Assembly (NCBI RefSeq): GCF_022761125.1
Contig: NZ_JAKWJR010000007.1
Location: 248,001-312,000 of the forward strand
Length of the DNA: 64,000 nt
Direction: 5' to 3'
Origin: Nocardioides sp. SR21
GTDB lineage: Bacteria > Actinomycetota > Actinomycetes > Propionibacteriales > Nocardioidaceae
The notes beneath the pieces were generated by a model. That model was not told the origin of the DNA and made no database searches. It saw nothing but the letters and a program-made list of their open reading frames with translations. Within the stretch, counting starts at the first letter, position 1. Every line of letters starts with the position of its first letter. This document shows, piece after piece, positions 17,789 to 26,025 of this stretch. Position numbers and translations under genes: made by a program.

Positions 17789-18457
17789 CTAGTCGGGTCG
17801 CGTGTCGGGGTTCTCGATACCGGCCTCACGGGCCAGCACGATCGCCTGGGCGCGGTGCGCGACGTGGAGCTTGGCGAAGATGTTGCTGGCGTGGTTGCGG
17901 ACGGTCTTGACCGAGAGGCCGAGATCCCGGGCGATCTCCGCGTTGTCCATGCCCTCCGCGATCTTGCCGAGCACCATCCGCTCACGGTCCGTCAGCTCCG
18001 GGAAGGCCTGCTCGGTCGGCCGGCTGCGCGCGTGCCGGAAGTACGTCATCACGCGCTCGGCGATGCCGGGACCGAAGATCACCTCTCCCGCACAGACCGC
18101 CTCGATCGCGCGCTCGATCTCGGATCGCCGCGCTCCCTTGAGCAGGTATCCGTGCGCCCCGGCACGGACCGCGGCGAACACCGAGTCGTCGTCCTCCATC
18201 ATGGTGAGCACCAGGACCGCGATGTGCGGCGAGGACTGGACGATGAGAGCAGTCGCCTCGACGCCGTTGAGCTGCGGCATGTGCAGGTCCATCAGCACGA
18301 CGTCCGGCTGCAGGTTGAGAGCGAGCTCGACGGCGCGGCGCCCGTCTCCGGCACGGCCCACGACCTCGATGCCCTCCATCGCGCCGAGCAGCAGCTCCAG
18401 GCCGTGCCGGAACTGCTCGTGGTCGTCCACGACCAGCACCCGCACCGCGCCGGTCAC
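17789..18457 (-). CDS. NarL/LuxR-family response regulator
   Basis: 222 residues. The receiver has Asp11-Asp12 and phospho-acceptor Asp57 (DVVLMDLHMP), with Thr in LVLTMM and Lys in YLLKGA. The C-terminal LuxR-type helix-turn-helix (about 160-215) reads LTDRERMVLGKIAEGMDNAEIARDLGLSVKTVRNHASNIFAKL. The start GTG 18457 overlaps the TGA of the upstream kinase (GTGA) and follows GGAGG. This makes a coupled two-gene operon with that kinase. Target genes are not obvious; the sigma-factor gene lies divergent on the other side of the kinase. Confidence 0.93.
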   Translation of the reverse strand: MTGAVRVLVVDDHEQFRHGLELLLGAMEGIEVVGRAGDGRRAVELALNLQPDVVLMDLHMPQLNGVEATALIVQSSPHIAVLVLTMMEDDDSVFAAVRAGAHGYLLKGARRSEIERAIEAVCAGEVIFGPGIAERVMTYFRHARSRPTEQAFPELTDRERMVLGKIAEGMDNAEIARDLGLSVKTVRNHASNIFAKLHVAHRAQAIVLAREAGIENPDTRPD

Positions 18458-20697
18458 GAGTCCTCCCCTGCCCGGAGCGGGAGCAGCGCCTCGACCACGG
18501 TGCCGCGACCGTCGGAGGCGACGGTGCACGTGCCGCCGAGCTCCTCGGCCCGCTCCCTCATGGAGGACAGGCCTACACCAGCGGGTCGGCCTTCGGCCAT
18601 CCCTACGCCATCGTCGCCGATGCGAACCCGCAGCTGAGCGTCGTCGCGTCGCAACGTCACCACGCACTCGCGCGCGTGGCTGTGTCGTACGGCGTTCGTG
18701 ACGGCCTCCAGCACGATCCGGTACGCCGCCACCTCGACCGCCGCCGGCAGCGGCTCCACCTCCTCGGCCTCGACCCTCCACGCGAGCCCGTGGCCGCCCG
18801 CCGCCTGCTCGTGCTGCGCGGCACGCTGGCGCAGCGCCGAGACCAGGCCGAGCTGGTCGAGGACGCCGGGGCGCAGGCCCTCGACGAGACGGCGGACCTC
18901 CGCGATGTCGTCGTGGGCGAGGTCCGCGAGTCCTCCGAGCGCCACGGCGGCCTGGTCGGGATCCGTCGCGATCAGCTCCTGGGCGGACTCCAGCCGCATC
19001 ATCATCGTGGCGAGTGACGGGCCCAGGCCGTCGTGCAGGTCGCGACGCAGCCGACGGCGCTCCTCCTCGCGGGCGGTGACCAGCGCCTGGCGAGACCGCT
19101 GGAGCTCACGATTGGCCAGCACGGCCTGGACGAGCGCGCCGACCTGGGCACCGACGTCCTCGAGGAGCCGGCGATCGCCACGACCGAAGGGGTCGCGGAG
19201 CGGGTGGGTCTCGAGGTGCAACGACCCGATCGTCGCGCCGCTCGCGACGAGGTCGACGACGACCCGTCCACCGCCGCTCGGCTCGCCGTACGAGGCCAGG
19301 GCCGGCCCGTCGGTCCCGGGCAGCTGGATGGCCGCGTGCGACAGGTGCAGGCGCCGGCACAGGACGCTCAAGGTCTCGGTGAGCGCCTCTGACGGCGCGG
19401 TGGAGGAGTCGAGCCGGCGCAGCTCGGCCACGACGGACCGGGGGAGCTCGCGGTCGCCGAACACGACGTGGCGGACCCTGCGCTGGAGGGCAACGGCGAG
19501 CGGGAGCACCACCAGGGCCGCCACGCCGCCGGCCAGGATCGACCCGACCGACACGTCGGCGGCCCGCCCGACCGTCGCCGCGACCACCACGAAGGCGGTC
19601 CCGAACACGGCCGCGACCGCTCCCTGCACCACCGCCCGGCGAACGTTCGGCTCGATGACGTCGAGCCGGTAGCCGACGAGCGCCACGACCACGCCGGCCA
19701 GGATCGGAGGGACGACCAGGAGCATCAGGACGTCGAACGGCAGGACCGGGTCTCCGACCACCCGCTCGGGCAGGACGCCGAGGAGCAGGAGGAGTCCGAG
19801 ACCCGCAGTGAGGACCATGAGAGCGAGCCGCGTCGCGAGGCGGGTGTCGCGGGAGCTCGCCCGCAGGTAGCCGAAGATGAGCACCGCCAGGGCCGCGGGC
19901 ACGACGACGACCAGCGCGGGAGCGGCTACCGCCAGGAGCGCCTGGGTGCGGGCCGCCCCCTCCTCGCCGGTCGAAACCGCAGCGACCCACACGGCGTACC
20001 CGGCGAAGGGCAGGGCAAGAGCGGCGGGCACCACCCAGGGGTGGCGCGAGAGCCAGCCTCGAGGGGTGGGCAGCGTGGCCGCGGCCAGCACCGCGAGACC
20101 GAGCCCCAGGGCGAACACCACCTGGGCGACGACGTGCGGCCAGTAGCCGCGGCCGCCGGCCAGGTCGAGTGCGCCCAGGCCCCACGGGGACGACGCCAGA
20201 CCGATCGGCACCAGGGAGGCGAAGCCGAGGAACGCCCTCGCGGCCACCAGCCCCGGCCGGAGGTAGAAGGCGACGCTCCCCGCGACCAGCAGCAGCAGGG
20301 CGACCAGCACCTGGGGCAGGTCGGCCACGAGGGCCCGGCCCAGCGGAAAGTGGGTCACGGTCACGGTCCGGTCGTACTCCCGAGGGCTGCCGTCCTCGAC
20401 CCGCCGGACGTGGTACCGGATCGTCTCGCCCACGGACACGTCCGAGGACGTCTCGCCTGCGAGCCAGTGGTCGAGCGGCCGGCCGTCGATGCTCAACAGG
20501 ACGTCGCCCGGGAGCAGCAGGGAGTCGCCGTAGGTCCGGCGTACCGTGACCGCCGATCCCCACTCGTCGCCGCCGGCGACCGGGGACGACCAGACGACGG
20601 TCCCGTCCGAGGGGCGGGTCCCGAGCTCCGCGCCGATCCACACGACCGGGATCGCCCAGGCCGCGACGATCACCAGGACCTGAGCCGTACGCGCCAT
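18454..20697 (-). CDS. DegS/NarX-type sensor histidine kinase with N-terminal PDZ domain
   Basis: 747 residues from ATG 20697, which begins right at the first membrane segment (MARTAQVLVIVAAWAIPVVWI). An extracytoplasmic PDZ-like domain (about 45-115; LLLPGDVLLSIDGRPL) follows. Some eight to ten hydrophobic helices (about 125-395) come next, then a GAF-like region (about 425-530), a HisKA_3 dimerisation domain with phospho-acceptor His555 (RRDLHDGLGPSLA) and a HATPase (EAVTNAVRHSHA; GDDGVGMAEG; GVGLSSMRER). The next gene is its response regulator. A PDZ sensor on a kinase suggests sensing of exposed protein C-termini or a membrane protease partner. Start uncertain; the open frame extends to 20826. 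Confidence 0.85.
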   Translation of the reverse strand: MARTAQVLVIVAAWAIPVVWIGAELGTRPSDGTVVWSSPVAGGDEWGSAVTVRRTYGDSLLLPGDVLLSIDGRPLDHWLAGETSSDVSVGETIRYHVRRVEDGSPREYDRTVTVTHFPLGRALVADLPQVLVALLLLVAGSVAFYLRPGLVAARAFLGFASLVPIGLASSPWGLGALDLAGGRGYWPHVVAQVVFALGLGLAVLAAATLPTPRGWLSRHPWVVPAALALPFAGYAVWVAAVSTGEEGAARTQALLAVAAPALVVVVPAALAVLIFGYLRASSRDTRLATRLALMVLTAGLGLLLLLGVLPERVVGDPVLPFDVLMLLVVPPILAGVVVALVGYRLDVIEPNVRRAVVQGAVAAVFGTAFVVVAATVGRAADVSVGSILAGGVAALVVLPLAVALQRRVRHVVFGDRELPRSVVAELRRLDSSTAPSEALTETLSVLCRRLHLSHAAIQLPGTDGPALASYGEPSGGGRVVVDLVASGATIGSLHLETHPLRDPFGRGDRRLLEDVGAQVGALVQAVLANRELQRSRQALVTAREEERRRLRRDLHDGLGPSLATMMMRLESAQELIATDPDQAAVALGGLADLAHDDIAEVRRLVEGLRPGVLDQLGLVSALRQRAAQHEQAAGGHGLAWRVEAEEVEPLPAAVEVAAYRIVLEAVTNAVRHSHARECVVTLRRDDAQLRVRIGDDGVGMAEGRPAGVGLSSMRERAEELGGTCTVASDGRGTVVEALLPLRAGEDS

Positions 20698-20934
20698 TGT
20701 GGCTATGGTGCACCGCCCCTCGGCAGGGAGGAAGGCGCTGCAGTCCCGACGGGCCATGGGCATTCGTCCCGGTCGGTCGGGACGCGGCAGGGTCGTGGCC
20801 GGTGCCTCGTGCCGGGCTACGGTCATGGCCCGTTCGGACTAGTCGGACCCTCGGGTCGGACCATTACGGACGAGTAGCGATCTTTTCCTCGGCCAGCCGC
20901 GTCATGGGTGGTCGTCAGGCCCGTTTGGTCTGCG

Positions 20935-21807
20935 ATGACGACGCACACCGCACCCACCGAGACCCCTGCCCACGACGACGCCGACGAGCTCGCCGTCCGC
21001 TACCTCCCGATCGTGACGTACCTGGTCCGCGAGACGATGTCCCGGGTGCCGTCGTACGTCGACGAGGACGCCCTCCACTCCGCCGGCAACCTCGCCCTGG
21101 TCGCTGCCGCCCGGGCGTTCGACCCCGCCCGCGGCGTGCCGTTCGAGCGGTACGCGTCCACCCGGATCCGCGGCGCGATCGTCGACGAGCTCCGCTCCAC
21201 CGACTGGGCCACGCGCTCGCTGCGCCGCCGCAGCCGCGACGTCGCCGACACCCGCGCCCGGCTGGCCGTCGCGGGTGGCGGGACGCCGAACGACGCCGAG
21301 GTCGCCCAGGAGCTCGGCATGAGCGTGGACGAGGTCGTCCGGACCGACGCCGACATCGCCCGCGCGACCGTCCTCCCGCTCGAGCCCGGCCCCGACTTCT
21401 CGTACGCCGACACCCTGCGCGCCCCGGGCGCCGGACCGGAGGCGAGCGCGTTGAGCACCGAGCGGGTCGAGTACCTCGCCGATGCCATCGCCGAGCTGCC
21501 GGAGCGGCTCGCGGCCGTGGTCCGGGGGTACTTCCTCGAGGAGCGCCCGATGGCCGAGATCGCCGCCGAGCTCGGCGTCACCGAGTCACGGATCTCGCAG
21601 CTGCGCGCCGAGGCCCTCGTGCTCCTGCGCGACGCGCTCCACACGGCGCTCGACCCGGAGGTGCCGCTGCCGGAGGCCCGACCGGCGGGTGTGGTCGGCC
21701 GGCGTCGCGCCGCCTACGCGGGCGCCGTCGTCGAGCGGCACGCCCAGCGGCACGCGCAGCGGCGGGCCTACGCGACGGCGTCGGTCGCGCAGCTCGCCGC
21801 CACCTGA
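20935..21807 (+). CDS. Sigma-70 family factor of the FliA/WhiG type
   Basis: 290 residues from ATG 20935. Region 2 is DEDALHSAGNLALVAAARAFDPARGVPFERYASTRIRGAIVDELRSTDWATRSLRR, closely following the FliA/WhiG pattern. Region 3 (PNDAEVAQELGMSVDEV) and region 4 (LPERLAAVVRGYFLEERPMAEIAAELGVTESRISQLRAEAL) follow. An Arg/His/Ala-rich tail of about 50 residues extends past region 4. In actinobacteria this class drives motility or development genes; no flagellar genes are in this window. The gene is divergent from the two-component operon and ends at a strong terminator hairpin. Confidence 0.88.
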   Translation: MTTHTAPTETPAHDDADELAVRYLPIVTYLVRETMSRVPSYVDEDALHSAGNLALVAAARAFDPARGVPFERYASTRIRGAIVDELRSTDWATRSLRRRSRDVADTRARLAVAGGGTPNDAEVAQELGMSVDEVVRTDADIARATVLPLEPGPDFSYADTLRAPGAGPEASALSTERVEYLADAIAELPERLAAVVRGYFLEERPMAEIAAELGVTESRISQLRAEALVLLRDALHTALDPEVPLPEARPAGVVGRRRAAYAGAVVERHAQRHAQRRAYATASVAQLAAT

Positions 21808-21816
21808 GCTGAGCGA

Positions 21817-21852
21817 CGAGACGCCCCCGGCCAGGTGGCCGGGGGCGTCTCG
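21817..21852. terminator. Bidirectional terminator between sigma-factor and hydrolase genes
   Basis: Inverted repeat CGAGACGCCCCCGGCC (21817-21832) and its complement (21837-21852) with a 4-nt loop. It lies between two convergent genes, so it can serve both. Confidence 0.85.
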
Positions 21853-21868
21853 TTCAGTCACGCTTCGA

Positions 21869-22744
21869 TCAGTCCGACGTCCAGTCGAACACGTAGTTGA
21901 GCCGCGTGTCCTTGGTGATCATCGGCGAGATCGTGTTGAGACCGGTCGCGACGCCGCCCAGGTAGCGAGCGAAGAACGCCTTCGAGGAGTCCTGCACGAT
22001 GTTCGAGCCGGACAGCACCATGTCGTGCTTCGCGCCGGACAGCTCGATCTTGCCCTTGGGGAAGGTCATGGCGTTGTAGACCGCACGCGAGTTGGCGGGA
22101 GCGATCGTGGTGTCGGCGGTGCCGAGCATCACGAGGATCGGCGGGGCGTCCGTCCACGACGGCTTGCCCTCACGCGCCCACGGGGAGCGGAGCACGAAGG
22201 CCTTGATGCGCTTGTCCCGCACGGTCGGGTCCTGCATGGTGACGCCGGTGATCGCGCCGTTGGAGCCGCCGTAGTAGCCGACGCGGTTCGGCAGGACGCC
22301 GGCGGTCAGGCTGGGAGCGGCCAGCACGGCGTCGAGGGCGCGGCTCATGAGGCGGGCCTTGTTCGTGTACGACGACTGCGCGTCCATGTTCGAGCTCACC
22401 GTGACGTAGCCCGCCTTGTTGAGGAACGCGCCGTTGTTCATGACGTTCGCCATGTTCGATCCCATGCCCATCCCGTGCCCGATGAGCACGACCGGGCGCT
22501 TGGGGGCGATCGCGCCGTTCACCGTGGGGTAGCGGACGTGGACGGCCTCGCCGGCCGTGGTCTTCAGCGTCGTGGAGCCCGTGGTGGAGAAGGAGGCCGT
22601 CTGCGGCGACGGGTTCGGGTCCGTCGTGGTGGCGGCCTTAGCCGCGGACGGCGCCGGGACGGCCGCGCCGGAGGAGGCGAGGGTCGCGGCGGTGGTGACG
22701 GACAGCGTGGAGCAGAGGAGAAGAGCCCCGAGAGCCTTTTTCAT
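21869..22744 (-). CDS. Secreted alpha/beta hydrolase
   Basis: 291 residues from ATG 22744; AGGAG lies 11 nt upstream, a little far. A signal peptide (MKKALGALLLCSTLSVTTAATLASSGAA) and a Thr/Pro-rich linker precede the hydrolase domain. Landmarks are the oxyanion loop VVLIGHGMGMGSNMANV, the nucleophile elbow YYGGSNGAITG with Ser between two Gly-x positions, the acid Asp in MLGTADTTI and the His in SGAKHDM. It is an exported esterase or lipase-like enzyme; the substrate is unknown. It shares a 164-bp divergent promoter region with the MMPL gene. Confidence 0.83.
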   Translation of the reverse strand: MKKALGALLLCSTLSVTTAATLASSGAAVPAPSAAKAATTTDPNPSPQTASFSTTGSTTLKTTAGEAVHVRYPTVNGAIAPKRPVVLIGHGMGMGSNMANVMNNGAFLNKAGYVTVSSNMDAQSSYTNKARLMSRALDAVLAAPSLTAGVLPNRVGYYGGSNGAITGVTMQDPTVRDKRIKAFVLRSPWAREGKPSWTDAPPILVMLGTADTTIAPANSRAVYNAMTFPKGKIELSGAKHDMVLSGSNIVQDSSKAFFARYLGGVATGLNTISPMITKDTRLNYVFDWTSD

Positions 22745-22908
22745 GAATGCGGTCACTCCTGGTGTGGTGTTGGACTTGCGCTGGGTGCATCGGTCACGGG
22801 CGCGCGATGATGAGAGCCGCGGGGGCCGGATACCTGTTATTGGGGATGCCGGCACGGCCCCCGACCGCGCCATCCTCGAAGGACCGGACGGCCCGGAGGG
22901 ATGGTGCG

Positions 22909-25878
22909 ATGGCGCGGCTCCTGCACGCCCTCGGCCTGTTCTGCGCCCGGCACGGACTCGTCGTGATCTGCGTGTGGGTGCTGCTGGCGGCCGGCGTCGG
23001 CGTCGCGGTGTCGACCGTCGGCGCGCAGACGAACAACGACCTGTCGCTGCCCGGGACCGGCAGCCAGGCCGCCAAGGACCTGCTCGAGGAGCGGTTCCCG
23101 CCCCAGCAGAACGGCGTCAACCCGATCGTCTTCGACGTCTCGACGGGCACGCTGAGCGACGAGGCGAACGCCAAGGCGGTCTCGGCCTCGGTCACGGCGA
23201 TCGCGCAGGTCGCCCACGTCCACAGCGTCACCGACCCGATGAGCAGCGCCGGCCAGACCGCCGGCCTCCTGGCCGAGGACGGGCAGACCGCGTTCGCGCC
23301 GGTGCTGCTCGACATCGGGTCGGGCGACCTCACCGTCGAGATGGCCCAGGACGTCGTGGACGCGACCGCACCCGCCCAGGAGGCGGGCATCACGGTCGAG
23401 GCGGCGGGCTCGATCGGCTCCACCCTGTCGACCGACGACTCGGAGACCAGCGAGATCGTCGGCATCGTCGCCGCGATGTTCATCCTCAGCTTCGTGCTCG
23501 GCAGCCTGGTGGCGATGGGACTGCCGATCCTGACGGCGGTGGCCGGACTCGGCGTCGCGCTCGGCGTCGTGGGGCTGCTCGGCCACGTGCTCGCGATCCC
23601 GTCGAGCGGGCCGACCCTGGCCACGATGATCGGGTTGGGCGTCGGCATCGACTACGCGCTGTTCCTCATCACGCGGCACCAGGACAACCTCCGGAGCGGG
23701 GCGTCGACCGACGACTCCGTGGCTCAGGCGGTCGCGACGTCGGGGAGCGCGATCGTCTTCGCCGGGTGCACGGTGGTCGTCGCGCTCCTCTCGCTCAGCG
23801 TGGCCGGGATCCCGCTGGTGAGCACCCTCGGACTCGCCTCCGCGATCGCGGTCGTGGCGGCGGTCCTGGTCGCGATCACGCTGCTGCCGGCGCTGCTCGG
23901 GCTGCTCGGGCACCGGGTCAACTGGTTGGCGCTCCCGGGGTTCATGCGCTCGACGCACACGCACAAGGGCGGTGTGTGGGAGCGGTGGGCCGGCGTCGTG
24001 CGCCGGCACCCGGTCGTCGTGACCGTCGTGTCGCTGGCGGCGCTGGTCCCGCTCATCATCCCGGCGTTCTCGCTGGAGCTCGGGCAGGAGGACGTGGGCG
24101 CCACCTCGCCCGAGACCACGGAACGCCGGGCCTACGACCTGATCACCGCCGGATTCGGCGTGGGCTACAACGGTCCGCTCCAGGTCGCCTCGGAGCTCGA
24201 CCCGGTAGCCGCGCCCAGTGACGAGTACACGCAGAAGTACGACGAGGCGCAGTCGCTCCAGGCAGACCTGGAGAGCAAGCAGAAGACGCTCACGAAGCAG
24301 AAGCAGCGGCTCGAGGAGCAGCAGGCACAGCTGGAACAGGAGCAGGAGCGACTCCAGTCGGAGCAGGCCGAGCTCGAGCAGCAGCGCGACGAGCTCCGGG
24401 CGCGGCAGGCGGCGCTGGAGGACGAGGCCGCGGCGCTCGAGGAGCAGCAGGCCCGCCTCGAGAGCCGCAAGGCCGCCTTGGAGCGGCAGGCGGAGGCCCT
24501 GGCCGACCGGGCCGGGCCGCTCGTACGGCACCTGGCGCTGCTCGACGTGCGCGAGCGCGTCCTCGAACGCCGGATCGACCGAGCCCAGGACCACCCGGAC
24601 CGGCTCGCTCGGCTGCGGGAGCGGCTCGCCAGGGTGCGCGACCGTCAGGCGGACGTCCGCGCGCGGCTGGCGCCGCTGGAGCAGCAGGCGCGCCGTCTCG
24701 CCGACGAGGCGCGCCAGCTGGAGGCCGAGGCCGACCAGCTGCGGCAGCAGGCCGCCGAGCTCGAGCGGCAGAAGGGCGAGCTGGAGCAGGAGGCGGCGGA
24801 CCTCCAGCGGCAGGCCGACGAGCTCCAGCGGCAGGCCGCCTCGTTGAAGCAGCAGGCGGCCGCCCTCCAGGCGCAGGCCGACGAGCTGAAGGCGCAGCAA
24901 CAGCAGGCGCAGCAGGAGAAGAAGCGGGCCGAGAAGCTGAAGCAGGAGCTCACCGACATGGTGACCGCTGCCGGCGGCGACCCGCGCGGGACGGATCCGC
25001 GGGTCGTGAACCTCCAGCAGGGTCTGACCGCGACGCCCGGGGTGGTCGCGCTGACCCCGCCCCAGCTGAACGAGAAGGGCGACGTGGTCCTGCTCTCGGC
25101 CGTCCCGGTCACCGCGCCCGCCTCCGACGACACCGCCGACCTCGTCGGCCTCGTCCGCGACACGGTCCTGCCCGACACCAACGCGGGCGCGGGCATCACG
25201 TCGTACGTCGGCGGCTACACGGCGTCGTACGTCGACCTGGCCTCGCTCATCTCCGCCCGGCTGCTGCTCGTGATCGGGACCGTCATCGGCCTCGGCATGC
25301 TGCTGCTGATGATCGCGTTCCGATCGCTGCTGATCCCGCTGCAGGCGGCGATCACCAACCTGCTCTCGGCAGCGGCGGCGTTCGGGGTCCTGACCGCCGC
25401 GTTCCAGTGGGGTTGGGGGATCTCCCTGCTCGGGATCGACACCGCCGACAGCAGCGTCCCGATCGCGAGCTACGTGCCCCTGATGATGTTCGCCGGCCTG
25501 TTCGGTCTCTCGATGGACTACGAGGTCTTCCTGGTGAGCCACGTGCAGCAGCACCACCACGCCGGCGAGGCCGCTCGCGAGGCGGTCCGCTCGGCCCTGG
25601 GGGCGAGCGCGCGGATCACCACGGCGGCGGCGCTGATCATGGCGTCGGTGTTCGCCAGCTTCATCCTGGAGAGCGACCCGACGATCAAGCAGTTCGGGGT
25701 CGGCCTGGCAGTAGCGGTGCTGCTGGCCGGCATCCTGGTCGTCACGCTCGCGCCGGCCGTGCTCGTGCTCTGCGGGCAGGCCGCCTGGTGGCTGCCGCGC
25801 TGGCTGGACCGGCTCCTGCCGCACGTCTCGATCGAGGGCGACGGGGAGGGCGACAGGGGAGCGGTGCCCCGCAGATGA
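22909..25878 (+). CDS. MMPL (RND-superfamily) exporter with a giant extracytoplasmic coiled coil
   Basis: 989 residues from ATG 22909, preceded by GGAGGG. TM1 is at about 12-36, the first porter domain at about 37-170, and TM2-TM6 at about 180-345 with the family motif GLGVGIDYALFLITRHQ. TM7 lies near 370-390 and TM8-TM12 in the last 230 residues (second signature GLFGLSMDYEVFLVSHVQQ). Between TM7 and TM8 the second porter domain contains about 245 residues (about 440-683) of near-perfect heptads, very rich in Gln, Glu, Leu, Ala and Arg, with a short break near 540. MMPL proteins export lipids or siderophores using proton motive force. Mycobacterial MmpL4/5 also carry a coiled coil in this loop, which bridges the periplasm. 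The substrate here is unknown. Confidence 0.9.
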   Translation: MARLLHALGLFCARHGLVVICVWVLLAAGVGVAVSTVGAQTNNDLSLPGTGSQAAKDLLEERFPPQQNGVNPIVFDVSTGTLSDEANAKAVSASVTAIAQVAHVHSVTDPMSSAGQTAGLLAEDGQTAFAPVLLDIGSGDLTVEMAQDVVDATAPAQEAGITVEAAGSIGSTLSTDDSETSEIVGIVAAMFILSFVLGSLVAMGLPILTAVAGLGVALGVVGLLGHVLAIPSSGPTLATMIGLGVGIDYALFLITRHQDNLRSGASTDDSVAQAVATSGSAIVFAGCTVVVALLSLSVAGIPLVSTLGLASAIAVVAAVLVAITLLPALLGLLGHRVNWLALPGFMRSTHTHKGGVWERWAGVVRRHPVVVTVVSLAALVPLIIPAFSLELGQEDVGATSPETTERRAYDLITAGFGVGYNGPLQVASELDPVAAPSDEYTQKYDEAQSLQADLESKQKTLTKQKQRLEEQQAQLEQEQERLQSEQAELEQQRDELRARQAALEDEAAALEEQQARLESRKAALERQAEALADRAGPLVRHLALLDVRERVLERRIDRAQDHPDRLARLRERLARVRDRQADVRARLAPLEQQARRLADEARQLEAEADQLRQQAAELERQKGELEQEAADLQRQADELQRQAASLKQQAAALQAQADELKAQQQQAQQEKKRAEKLKQELTDMVTAAGGDPRGTDPRVVNLQQGLTATPGVVALTPPQLNEKGDVVLLSAVPVTAPASDDTADLVGLVRDTVLPDTNAGAGITSYVGGYTASYVDLASLISARLLLVIGTVIGLGMLLLMIAFRSLLIPLQAAITNLLSAAAAFGVLTAAFQWGWGISLLGIDTADSSVPIASYVPLMMFAGLFGLSMDYEVFLVSHVQQHHHAGEAAREAVRSALGASARITTAAALIMASVFASFILESDPTIKQFGVGLAVAVLLAGILVVTLAPAVLVLCGQAAWWLPRWLDRLLPHVSIEGDGEGDRGAVPRR

Positions 25879-25909
25879 GGGACTTTTGCTTTCCTCACCC
25901 TTCCAAGCC

Positions 25910-25938
25910 TTGACCGGGTGGCCCCTGGCACACAGGAT
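25910..25938 (+). promoter_or_regulatory. Housekeeping-type promoter of the S8 protease gene
   Basis: TTGACC (25910-25915) and CAGGAT (25933-25938) are separated by 17 bp, the optimal spacing for a vegetative sigma factor. A leader of about 80 nt would precede the coding region, which has a GAGGGA ribosome site, unlike the leaderless genes nearby. Confidence 0.5.
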
Positions 25939-26025
25939 CACTCTGGTCCCTGGTGTTCCGGGGGCACACGGTCGGCCGGCCGCCGATCGTCCGGTTTGCT
26001 CTGGGAATCGAGGGAAATCTTGTCT

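Noticed and set aside
24240-24960. Tandem repeat array or CRISPR-like region
   Set aside because: The periodicity is 21 bp and in frame, reflecting a protein coiled coil, with no repeat-spacer structure.
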